A stretch of 64,000 nt of DNA from Neonectria sp. B-13 (Eukaryota > Ascomycota > Sordariomycetes > Hypocreales > Nectriaceae), in contig NOKP01000010.1 in NCBI GenBank assembly GCA_002682825.1, positions 62,001 to 126,000 of the forward strand. Reading direction: 5' to 3'. The notes beneath the pieces are model-generated. The model did not search any database. It saw nothing but the letters and a program-made list of their open reading frames with translations, and was not told where the DNA came from. The translations under genes and the position numbers were made by a program. Positions within the stretch are counted from its first letter, which is position 1. Every line of letters starts with the position of its first letter. Below are positions 37,009-47,408 of this stretch, piece after piece.

Positions 37009-38370
37009 TTACAGAGAAGCGTAGGTTTGGCCGTAGGTGCTAAGGGTAGAATCGCCGGACATCAGAGAGGTGGCATCGACCATGAAGAAGGCGTAGGCGT
37101 GGACGTAGTCGAGAGCCTCGAGCTTGGGGATAACCTCCTCGAGGAAAGAGGACATGGTGCTGGCGTCGGGGACAACGTTGTCGGGGTCTCTGGGAGCGAA
37201 CTCAGTCAGCCAGATAGGCTTGCCGCAGAGGTCGTGGGCCTTCTCGAGCTGGGTGAACAGGGTGTCGGAGTACTCGGCCCCGGAGTACCAGTGGATGTTA
37301 CAGAAGTCGTAGTGGCACTTTTCGCCAGAGAGCTTGTCACACTCGTCAATCCAAGATGTGAGCCACTCAAGACCCTGACCAGGTTCACCACTGTTGGAGA
37401 TGGAGGGAGCACCGATGAGAGCCTTGTCAGAGTGGGGGTTCAGGTACTTGACATGCTGTTCAGCAGCAAAGACATAAGTCATGTTGGCCTGTGCAGGGAT
37501 ATCAGGCTCATTGAAGCTGAAGATGGCCTTGGGCTTGTTGGTAGCCTCGAAGCAAGTAGCGAGGTTGGCCTCCCAGTAGTCAGTGAAGTCATGGTCTTTG
37601 GACTCGCCACACCAAAGCTGAGGAATGTAGTCATAGGTGGAGTCGAGGCCGTCTGGCAAGGAACCCCAGTTGTAACCCCAGCCACAGTTGTCACAGCTGG
37701 AGCCGAAGGTGTTGGCCAAGGCACCACTGTTGTAGCTCATACCACGCTTGCTGGAGAGACCAGCAGAGCTGCTGCTGGTAGAGCCAGTGGCCTTGGCCTT
37801 CTTGGAGGTGGTAGCGGCGGCAGCGGCCTTGGTGGTAGTGGCCTTCTCCACAACGACTGCCTCAGAGGTAGTCGGGACAGCGGCGGCGGCCTCCTCAGAA
37901 GTGGTTGGGACAGCGGCGGCGGCCTCCTCAGAGGTGGTTGGTACAACAGCGACGGCCTCCTGGGTGGTGGTGGTGTACTGAGGAGCCTCGACGACTTCGG
38001 ACTTGGGCTTGACAACGGTGGTCAAGGTGGTCTGGGGCTGTGAGTAGACGCCCTCGGCCTCGGCGGTGCTAGTAGGAACAACGACAACGGTAGTTGAGGT
38101 GGTGGTGGGAACATTGTAGACGGCGCTCTTGGTCTTGTTCTTGCTCTTCTTCTTGGCGGCCTTGGTAACGGTGGCCTTGGCGGTAGTGGTAGGGGCAGCA
38201 GCCAATTCCTGGCCTGGAGTGACCCAGACGGTAACCCACTCAGTAACCCAGTCGGTCTCGAGAGCGCGCTTGTCAATGTGGGCGTGGTGGTGGCCGTGGG
38301 CGTTGAAGCCGAGAGCCGCCTCAATGAGGACGGCGGTGGCAGCGAGGACAGCAGCCTTGTTAGCAACCAT
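37009..38370 (-). CDS. Secreted GH128 endo-beta-1,3-glucanase (Asl1-like)
   Basis: Intronless, 453 residues. Residues 1-21 are a signal peptide, followed by a His-rich stretch and a dibasic KR at 34-35, then DWVTEWVTVWVT. Residues ~55-205 are a Thr/Ser/Ala/Val-rich, probably O-mannosylated linker with Lys-rich patches. It includes an 11-residue repeat (VPTTSEEAAAA) in about three copies, 33 bp each in the DNA. A second KR at 208-209 lies directly before the catalytic domain. The domain (210-453) matches the Asl1-like GH128 family: WGYNWG, FSFNEPD with the probable acid/base Glu288, IGAPSIS, CNIHWYSG, IWLTEFA with the probable nucleophile Glu390, and YAFFMVD near the end. Paired cysteines suggest disulfides, as expected outside the cell. 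It likely trims beta-1,3-glucan in the wall. No GPI signal is seen at the C-terminus. Confidence 0.93.
   Translation of the reverse strand: MVANKAAVLAATAVLIEAALGFNAHGHHHAHIDKRALETDWVTEWVTVWVTPGQELAAAPTTTAKATVTKAAKKKSKNKTKSAVYNVPTTTSTTVVVVPTSTAEAEGVYSQPQTTLTTVVKPKSEVVEAPQYTTTTQEAVAVVPTTSEEAAAAVPTTSEEAAAAVPTTSEAVVVEKATTTKAAAAATTSKKAKATGSTSSSSAGLSSKRGMSYNSGALANTFGSSCDNCGWGYNWGSLPDGLDSTYDYIPQLWCGESKDHDFTDYWEANLATCFEATNKPKAIFSFNEPDIPAQANMTYVFAAEQHVKYLNPHSDKALIGAPSISNSGEPGQGLEWLTSWIDECDKLSGEKCHYDFCNIHWYSGAEYSDTLFTQLEKAHDLCGKPIWLTEFAPRDPDNVVPDASTMSSFLEEVIPKLEALDYVHAYAFFMVDATSLMSGDSTLSTYGQTYASL
37863..37945 (-). repeat. 33-bp in-frame tandem repeat in the GH128 linker
   Basis: About two and a half near-identical 33-bp units coding VPTTSEEAAAA. 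The copies differ by only a few bases, so the linker probably varies in length between strains. Confidence 0.9.
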
Positions 38371-41300
38371 GATGGCGGTTGATTTGAATGTGGCTGATAT
38401 ATGCGTGTAAGGTCAAGCGACGCTTAAGGAGGACGGGTCAGTGGATGTCGAAGTTGACAGAGAGATGCCGTGGTCAACAGTTTGCAGCTTTGTGAAGTGA
38501 ATGGAAGTAATCGCAGGCGTTGATTGGATTGGGTTGAGTCACGGAGTGAGGCAACACAGAAACAAGTCAAGACGACAAAGGCGAGAAGCGGTTGGATCGA
38601 GAGGTACGATATCGGCACGGCCGAAAGAGAGTAGAGCAGTCTTTCAAAGACGCAAGAGTGAGAAGAAGGAGTGCGAATCAGCGTAGCTGCGCGGTAAAAG
38701 AAGGGCAAACGAAGAGGGGGATCTCAACGTAGAAAACAGAGAATGAAGCTGGAAAACGGGGTGATGATGAGTGAAAGGGGAAGAGAAACATGAAACGGGG
38801 GGGGAGGAGCCGGGTTTTTCTACGAGGGTCCCCGCCGCTCCCAGGACGAGGATGTGAAAATCAGCGAGGGACGAGGGTTGGATGCGGTGGCCGCGGTGCG
38901 GTGGTCGACGCGGGGTACCTATCGCGGGGAGCAACACGAGGTATATATTGTCGATGAATGCATAGCGGGGGATACCTGTCGGGGGGGGCCTGCACTGGGT
39001 ACCATCTGTAGAGGACGAAGCCCTGACTCCCTGCCCCCAACTCCCTGAGCAGGTTGTTCTCCAGGGACGTACCAGGGCAGGAGGTTCCAAGGGGGCTCGG
39101 GTCCATCGCCGGGGACTTGCCTACCTTGTAGGTGCCCACTCCCCCACTCCCCCACTGCAGGTCCACTGCAGGGGCAGGCTTCCGGGGGTCGGGGCCTGTT
39201 CATCGGCGGTCCGCGAGCTAGTCTTGGAGGCGTTCAGAGCCTCGATTGGCTGGGCCGGCTGATTCCCCAACACCTGGCACTTTCAGTTGTGTACAAAGCA
39301 ATACTTGCGTGGCTGCTGGGCGGGCCATGGCCGATTGATGTCACTGGGTTACGCAGCATGTCATTTCCAGTGAGTAGTAAGCTTCATCTCTTACCCTGCG
39401 GAGCACACGTACACACTTCTCCATCCCATCTCCGTCAGATGCCAGCGCTGCAAAGCCAGCAACAACCAGTAGCCCAGCAGTTGAGCAGTTCCAGCGCTAA
39501 CTTGACGCCAACGCTTATGCCAGGGGTTTGGCGTCCTCGGTGCAGCTGACAGGTAGGTGGCGGAGCGCCCCAAACTCAAAGGGACCAGAAAGAAAGACAC
39601 ATCAAAGACGGCCCAAAGACACCCCAGGGCAAGACACCCTTCCGAGGAGTCCCAGCTGCCCTAGCACAATGCTGTAGCTTCCGATTGGCTGCGACCGCCT
39701 GGGAATCAGGGCTCGGCCCACAACTTCCATCGCCGGCAAGGGTCAACGTGGCAGGGCACCAATATGGGCAAATCGCCCTCGGACAGCCCTTGAGAGACCT
39801 TCCCTTAGACCACCTAGATGCCGATATGCGTGTGTGTGCGGGCCTCAACCACTCACATCGATCGCCTTCCCGGACAACTGAAACGTCCATGACAGCGCCA
39901 TTTTTCTTTTCTGGCCTTTTCTTTCGGCCCTTGCAGGGAGGTCCACTGTTTTATGCTGCAGGTCCCGCTGCAGGAACAGGACTATGACAGCGAATTGATG
40001 CTTCTTTGTGTCGTTTGTGGCAGTCTCTGCATCACTTTGTGGTCTCCTTCAGGCTCCTTCGTTTATTGGCCGCTGACTGGTGGGCAGGTCGAATGAATGC
40101 AATCATCCATCCATCATCACACCGATCGGGACCATGTTGGCAGATTCGATCCATCCCGTCTTCTTCCCGTCATCACAAGGTATGGACGGGTCTAACACTT
40201 GTACAACACTACAATACGCCTTGGCAGCATGTGCAGAAAAGTACGCGTTCGTGCCTGACTCGTCCAGTTTATGTCCACACACTCCTCTACCTAGTCTACA
40301 TCAGTTGACCAACAGAAACCCGCCTGTGCCACGCTCAGGAATGGAACTCTTGCGGCACTTGATAACCTCGGGCTCAAGAACCCTACCCGGAGCTCTCGGC
40401 GAGTCTTACTTCTGAGCTTCCTTGAGGGTCACAAGGCTTTCTTTATTCGTACTCAGAAATGCTTAAAAGCCTGAGCTGAAGCTTAGGTCTTGTCAATGCT
40501 TGGCAGGCTATCACTCTGACACTCTGTTGTGACCTGGGTCGGTCTCGACTCCTTCCCGTCTACCTCGGACTGTAGTGACGCATCTACAGTAGCACACCGT
40601 AATCCTACCATCCTCGCATCTCACCATCATCCCGGGCTGGTCCCCGGTGAGCCAGCACTCGCACGCTCCAGTTCGTGGCGCCATCATGGTCTCTCAGCTG
40701 CCCGCCCGTGGCCTGACAAAGCACAACAACAGCAACCAAACCAAAGCAGCCTGCAAAGTAACACAGTCTTGGCTTTTTTCTTTTTTCTTTTAATCCCGGC
40801 CTCGACCCAGGCTTCACAAGCTTCTTCCCAGCCCCCTGGGACCGACTACACCAGGGCCACGTTGCCTCCTAATCCTCTTTCTGCTTAGCACACGACCCGT
40901 TGAAACAATAGCCGAAATTACTCCCGCCGCCACGGGGCGGCCGCGATCCACGCGTCCAACTGGCTTCCGCCCTGTTGGCTCCCGTCGCCATTTTCAGCAA
41001 AAATTCGAAAGCTTGGCTACGATCGTTGACAAGGGATGCGACCGGCGACCAGGGCATCGTGGCCTCACGCTAGAGGACCCAATTGCTCCCGGCGATCCAG
41101 ATGCTTCCATGCTTGTGCGGAAAGCCTGACTGCCGCGCTGATCTCCCCAACTTGTTAGTCAGGCTCTGCCTACGCATGTCACTATGTCTGTTGGGAAACC
41201 CTAAGCGATGCACTCTGCACAACGATGCAATGGCACTTTGTCTTAGCGGCATTTGTCCTTCCGCAAGCTTACAGAGCTTGCTCCCCCGACGTCGCCTATG

Positions 41301-43712
41301 TCTGGATCATGTCTGGGTGTCTAACGTTACATACTCAACACTCATCCGATGTTGGATTTTGGCTTGTTTCGTCTTGACGACGTCAGCCCAGCCCAGCCCC
41401 CCCGGCTTATGCTGACTGATCACATGGTCCCCTTCATCCTCAACCTCACGTCCATAACATGCAATCTTGGGGGAGATTGTTATCTTGTCGTATCCCAGCC
41501 ACTTGCGGGGTCTACGATCCATCGGCCAGTTGCTTTTCTGGGTGTTGAATCGGTAATTATAGCTGACTCCATCATCGGCCCGGGTTCAAGCCTGCATCAC
41601 AGTGTCCCGATAGCATTCTCGGCATTCTCGGCTTCTAAATGGGTTCATGAGATAGCAGCGGATCTTACGGAATTGAAGAATGTCTCTGTCTCGCATGCAG
41701 ATCACGAGCAAATGCTGGTGTCTGAGGTTGACACGTGCTTCTCCTCATCTTGCTGATCACGTTAAGTACTGTACATTGTAAATGCTGATCGACTATGTAC
41801 ATCGAGCTTGCGGTTAGTGTCTCGTGGCGTGTATCTCTTCATCTTGCTGATCGATCACGATCGTTTTCTTTCCTACAACTACAACGCTTGGCGGCTAGGC
41901 TATGAACTGGCTGCGTCGCTACCTCCTCGCGCAACAACTAGAACATTTGGATATTACATTGTCGCCTAGTTTTTCCGGCATGGTGAAGCTGCTGCGTCTC
42001 GCTGGGTAATCCTAGGCTCTCCCTGCATCACGACTGTCTTCGCTGTTGGCTCGTTACACCAGCACCTCGACCCAGTGAGCCGCAGCATCGATGAACTGGT
42101 CCGAAGTACAATCGTGTAGTCCCACCCTGAGTTTGCATGAATTACGAATACTGCAGGCGGGTGATTTGACTGCTCGTCATGCTCGTAAAAAAATCGCTTG
42201 ACAGGTTGAATCCGAGTGCCCGCTATAGGGTAGCTCCCATGCCAAATGTAAACCGACGAAGACAATCCACGAAAATAGTGGTGGCGTGGACAGGAGTAGT
42301 TGGTCGGCTAGAATAATATTCGCATCTTGCTCAAGTTTACATCATCTGATGATTGCTGACCTCATTACTACCCATAGATATGTATAGCTTATTACACCAG
42401 GGCAAGGAAGACAACAATATTTCCTACTCTAAACAAACCAGAAATACGAACACCTTATTCATTTGTATGGTCCCTTATTAGCGAGTATGTATGAATAGCT
42501 TACTGACATATTTCTGATGATCGAGGCCTAATATAGAAGCGCCATGTCTGGGAGACAAACACGCAGCGACGACTCTATTATCGGATGCACCACCAGCAGG
42601 ATGGCGGGGGGCCAATTGAGTGCTCGAGCAAGTGGGCCAAGACGACGTTTATATAAACCGTGGTGAGCGACGGCTTTCCCCCGACATTGTCATGCGGTGA
42701 ACAACAAATAACAAAGGGCCCAGCTAGATAATCTGAGGATGTCCGGAACTGATGATTACTCGTCACCTTTCCTCGGACTCCAGGTCAGATTTCCTCGGAT
42801 TCTAGGCAGCATCTCAAAGTGCAGAACACCCCGCTCAGCCACGACGTTTCAACTAGGCAGCAGGAAACACAGCATACGAGCCGGTGGGCGGTAGAGGACC
42901 TACCGTTGACCTCATTGGGCGCATCGGTTGTTTTATATCGATGACAAGCAACGAAGCAGCAGCATTGGAGTTCAGTTGGTCGGAATAAGGTTAATGAACC
43001 GAACGGAAGAGCGGACGAGACCCGTGGAGACCCGTGGAGCCCCGTCGTCAAGCCCCGGAACGCGACACGCTACCTAAGGCAGCAACCATTGACAACCGCA
43101 AACAACTGAGCTGGCAAGTTGCCAAGAAGATGTCACCAAGCCTCGAGCAGCTGCTCTTCACCGGCTGGCTGGAGGTCAGGGTCACGAACTCGCTCCGCGA
43201 ATGGGAATGACATCGGACCACGAGAACGGTGGATTGATGACCCGCCCACGCTCCCTATGGCTGCGCACTGCCACTTCCATGGCACTCACTGCGCCGAGAG
43301 CACCACCCACACTGCGCACCCGCTACCATGGCAATCATGGCTGAGCACCACGCGCTGGAACGGGACGAGGATCGTCGAACGCTGCCGCCCACACGTGACA
43401 ATGCACACATCTGATTCGCTCATTGGGCCATCTTTGAGCTCTATTCACAGGATGTTGTTGCCCACTCGTCGCTGAACGTCTCCAATCTCGCCAAATCTTC
43501 TTCCCGTTTTCCTTCGAAAACAGTCCTGTTTATCCCGGAAGAACATGATCCGAGTCTCTACCGGATCCGCGTTCCAGACTGTACTTCCCTCGACCGCACG
43601 GAATCTACTGCCTTACTGTCAATGTTAAGTTGCCAGAAGTAGCAAGTTAGGAAGTCGCCAACCTGTTACTTGCACGGCTGTACCCAAAAAGAAGAAGCAA
43701 ACCAACCCAACC
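38371..43712. other. 5.3-kb intergenic region, no gene supported
   Basis: Promoter side of both the GH128 gene and the Zn2Cys6 gene, which diverge. It contains C-run and direct-repeat patches near 39000-39190 (CACTCCCC, CTGCAGGTCCACTGCAG) and an AT-richer stretch from about 41750 to 42560. Open frames of 100-148 codons have no recognisable content. Confidence 0.6.
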
Positions 43713-45322
43713 ATGGATCTTAACCATCAGTTCCCTCCGGAGTTGCTGTCTTTCACCGACCAACCTGAGTTTGACTACGGTGCATTCCTCCAAAGCGACG
43801 AAATCGGGTTCGCTGAGAGCGCCCAGGGCATCCAAGCCAATTCCGGCGGCTATTCAGATGACTCGGGCAAAGCAACCCCGCCCACGAGCTCAGACACCCG
43901 GAGCATGTCGACTGCGAGTACCGAGCTGGTGCGCCGCCCGCAAACGCAGAAGCAGAGGCTGGAACGGAGGGGGCACACCAAGAGCCGCAGAGGATGCTAT
44001 AACTGCAAGAGGAGGCGCATCAAGGTATTTCTCTCAGTACGTCTTTGCTGCGAGGTGAGCTAAACCCGCGTCAGTGCCAAGAAACCCAGCCGGCTTGCGG
44101 GCACTGCACCAAGACGGGCCTGAAGTGTGAATATCCCGCTCTGCCCCAAATCATCCACCAGGTAGGTTGAGTTGGGTAATTCTTCTGGGATTTGAGGACA
44201 CAAGAAGCCGCGTAGCTGACGGCCGCTTAGCCGCACCACCAGATCCCACTCTTCAGCCTGCAGGACATGCGCTTCTTCCAGCACTTCTTGACGCAATGCT
44301 ACCCCCACCACCCTCTGAAGCAAGAAGACGTTTGGACGCACGAGATCCCCTGCATCGCGCATAACGTATGACCCCCTTGAGGAACCGTGTCCTCGCCGAG
44401 CTTGACGGCTGACTTATGCAGTACGAGTTCCTCATGCACGCCATCCTGGGGTTCTCAGCATCCCAGTTGATCGCGGACGACCCCAGTGTGGTGTCGTCGG
44501 CCATGACCCACCGCGTCAAGGCCATCAGGGCCATAAAAAGGCGGCTGGCGGAGACTTCCAGGGCGAGCATCACGTACGAGGAAGCTAACGCCATGGTTGC
44601 AACCTGCTTCGCCCTGACATTCCAATCTGTCAGCCTAGACGATGGGCTCGCCGAGTACCTGACCTTCATCCGCGGCATCATGATCGTGGGGATGCAGATG
44701 ATGTTCCGTGGAATCAAGCCCATCTTTGGTAATATGATGGAGCAGGAGCAGGACGACATCCTGGAACCATTCATGGAGAAATTGCCCCTCATCCAAAAGA
44801 CGTGGGCAGACGCGGCTTTGGAAGGCATCACAAATCTAAAGGCGTTGTGTCTTGAGCAGGTAGAGGTTGAGTATTACCAGGCGCTCGTCAATATTGTGCA
44901 GAATCTTTACGTCAACTCTTGGGATGGTAAATTCTTTTCACGACACGACGAGAGGCGGTCAAAGCTAACTAGACATTGCAGCATACAAGGCGTATACCAA
45001 GCAGTATGGATGGTGGATGCTCCTCCCGCACCACCAGTTCCAGGAACTTATCAACCCCAACAACCAGGTCATGCTCTTGCTGCACTCGCATTGGATCTCG
45101 CTAAACGAGATCATGGCCTTTATCACCCAGCAAGAGTTGCTTGCGCGAGAGAAGGCGCCAACCCCTCGCGAAAACCAGGCCGATATCGATCCCGGATTCC
45201 AGCGGTGGTTGAGATATATGAATGCGCACGTGGATTACGAACACCAGATGTACAACCAGTGGCCGATGTGGGTGGAGGAGCAGTTGAACCGAGATATTTC
45301 ATTTTTTGGCAAGATGCGTTAG
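43713..45322 (+). CDS. Zn2Cys6 transcription factor (Upc2-like layout)
   Basis: Model: exons 43713..44024, 44075..44161, 44231..44365, 44422..44926, 44982..45322; 459 residues. The binuclear zinc cluster is C95-x2-C98-x6-C105-x6-C112-x2-C115-x6-C122, preceded by a basic run (QRLERRGHTKSRRG) and containing KRRRIK. It should bind CGG-type half sites in the nucleus. Intron 1 falls just before C105. After the cluster come IIHQ-PHHQIPLFSLQDMRFFQHFL and a helical region (YEFLMHAILGFSASQL, SYEEANAMVATCFALTFQS-type helices) to the end (MYNQWPMWVEEQLN). That layout, a cluster then a short all-helical effector domain, is typical of the fungal Zn2Cys6 subfamily related to sterol uptake regulators. The target pathway is not shown by the neighbours. 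The N-terminal ~90 residues are acidic and Ser-rich. Confidence 0.92.
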
Positions 45323-46270
45323 ACACAAGCCTTGTGTAGGTCGATGATGTCGTGTGATATTGGGAAACAGGGAAACAATGGGAAATGGATGAAGAATCGA
45401 GTGAGATTGGGTATGATTTGGACATCGTCATGTGTCAGGTGTCGCCATGTCAAAGGTTGTTTGGAGTTTCAAGCGTGGCGCTTTGGATGGATCCCGTTGA
45501 ATGAGGAGCGGACATTGAACATTGACTGGGCAACACCACAGTAATTGAACGTTGCAACTCCCACTCATGGGCAATTTAAGTAAGTGGTATGATATCATCA
45601 GTGTCATCTGCGACTTCGAGGATACTGAAGCTTGTTCACTTGATGTTGGCCTCGTAGATCAAGGCTTGAAGAGGCAATGCGTCAGCCCGACTTTCGGGCG
45701 AGCCCCTCTGCGTCATTATCACGCCCTCGTTTGACTCGTCGACAAGAACTGTAACATGTCGCAATCTAGATTAGGGCTAGCGCCATTCCTCAATGAGCCG
45801 TGACATCCTTGACTACTTGGCCAATCCTGCGTTGATTGGACGTTTAGGATCTCGCATTCATCGTATCTCGCAACATTTTGGACATACTTATGGGTCTGGC
45901 TCCTTTATGACCAATCAGAAACCGGGTAACTGGTGAGCTGCAACAGGGCTGGGGACGGGTGCGGGCCACTTGACGACTCTTAGACCGTGGCGGTGATCCG
46001 AGACGGGCGTCCGTATTTCGCGTTGGGCTTTCCGCGAGACGTTTAGGAGGGTGTGAGAGAGCAATGCAAAGAGTATATAGCTGGGAGGGTTGTGGCGTGG
46101 AAAAAGAGAAGGCATTCTAGAGGTTACTATTAGGCTTTGTAAGTGAACAACACAGACGATTAACTTACACGGAAGTGTTTTAGACACCGAAGAAACCATC
46201 AACATCACTGATTCAACACTACACTCACGACACCACCTCCTTATATCTCAGCAATACTACTCTTTCAAAC
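45323..46270. other. Intergenic, no gene supported
   Basis: 3' side of the Zn2Cys6 gene and promoter of the next gene. It contains a small hairpin (GCCCGACTTTCGGGC) near 45690. No protein or tRNA recognised. Confidence 0.6.
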
Positions 46271-47161
46271 ATGTCCACCACAGTCGAGTTGCCCCGTCGA
46301 CAAGACACCCTCCCACTATACCATGACGTCACCGAGGACCACGAGCTGGGCGAGCTGGACGACGTGAAGGCCTCCTCCTCGACCGACGCTCTGCCGCGAT
46401 ACTCGGCCATCTACAAGCACGAAGCCGAATCCTCAACTTCTTCCGACCCCGGCTTCTTCGCCTCGAAGACGCTCCAGATCCAGACGAAGGGCCAGCGCCT
46501 CATTGCCCTACCCCTGCCCCCGCGGCCCGAACCCATCTACGTCCTCGGCGTCACGCCCACCGGTGCCCTCGCCGAGGCCGAGTACGTCTCCATCAGGCCG
46601 GTCCGCAGCTCGGGCTCGTGCTTCCTCGCCCGCGCCGGCGACCCGGACAGCACGCCCATCTGCGCTACCACCTACCGCTACGGGCCCGGCAGGCCTCCCA
46701 CGATCCGGCTGCTGGGCGTCGAGGACATGGAGCTCGCGAGCAGGGGCGCCTTCTCGCGCGGGACGACGATGCGCACGCCGCTTGGCACCTTCGAGTGGCA
46801 CTACGCCGACTCGCGCGAAGAGCGCCGCGCCGTCGGCCTGCACGTCGACAGCCTGCTGGTGCTCGAGCGCCTAACGACGGTCGCGCTGGCGGGCGGCAAG
46901 CGGGAGGTGCGGCGGCGCCGGGTCGGGCAGTTGGTCCGCGGCGGCGGCTTGCGCACGGAAGGGTCTACGAGGAGCTCCGCGGGCAACGGCGGACGGCTGA
47001 TGTTGGACCTGCGCGAGTGGGCGGACCGCAATGATGAGCTTGCTCAGATGGAGGTTCTGGCCGTGGCGAGCTGTATCTCCATGTTGAAGAAGGAGGTAGA
47101 TCGGAGGCGGTTCCACCAGTCCATGGTCCTCATGGCTGCTGTTGGTGGTGGCGGGTGTTGA
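46271..47161 (+). CDS. Conserved fungal protein of unknown function
   Basis: Intronless, 296 residues. I recognise it only as a protein type often annotated hypothetical in ascomycetes. Residues ~1-60 are polar, with DTLPLYHDV and ALPRYSAIYK motifs of the PY/LPxY kind that arrestin- or ubiquitin-ligase-linked fungal proteins also use. The core from about 65 (FFASKTLQIQTKGQ) to about 220 is beta-rich: PIYVLGVTP, EYVSIRPVRSSGSCFL, TTYRYGPGRPPTIRLLG, MRTPLGTFEWHYADSR, SLLVLERLT. A tubby- or LURP-like fold is possible but unproven. The C-terminal part has a basic stretch (KREVRRRRVGQLVR), then NGGRLMLDLREWAD and a helix with ASCISMLKKEVDRRR. There is no membrane segment or signal peptide. The start has a reasonable context (AAACATGTCC). 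Confidence 0.75.
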   Translation: MSTTVELPRRQDTLPLYHDVTEDHELGELDDVKASSSTDALPRYSAIYKHEAESSTSSDPGFFASKTLQIQTKGQRLIALPLPPRPEPIYVLGVTPTGALAEAEYVSIRPVRSSGSCFLARAGDPDSTPICATTYRYGPGRPPTIRLLGVEDMELASRGAFSRGTTMRTPLGTFEWHYADSREERRAVGLHVDSLLVLERLTTVALAGGKREVRRRRVGQLVRGGGLRTEGSTRSSAGNGGRLMLDLREWADRNDELAQMEVLAVASCISMLKKEVDRRRFHQSMVLMAAVGGGGC

Positions 47162-47258
47162 GGGAGGGAGTCTTGGAGGACAACAGGACGGGAAAGAATT
47201 GCGAGATTAAGATAATACCCAGGTGCTTCTACTTTGTTTAGTTTCTACTTTGTACTTG

Positions 47259-47287
47259 TATGATAATTATAAATGATAATTATAAGA
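47259..47287 (+). repeat. Direct repeat TGATAATTATAA, two copies
   Basis: Two copies of TGATAATTATAA within 30 bases, in the AT-rich 3' flank between two convergent genes. Possibly part of a polyadenylation region. Confidence 0.85.
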
Positions 47288-47408
47288 ATGGCTATATATG
47301 GAGGGAATGGTATGTGTGGGCTGGTATTGCAGTCTGCTATAATATCTTCAATTTGACCGATGTGACTGTCCATCTAGCTCCAACCATTAACTCTGTCCAA
47401 ACATGTAA

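Noticed and set aside
36919..38043. 374-codon open frame on the plus strand
   Set aside because: It is antisense to the GH128 gene, whose signal peptide, catalytic motifs and codon use are convincing. GC-rich codon bias keeps the opposite frame open.
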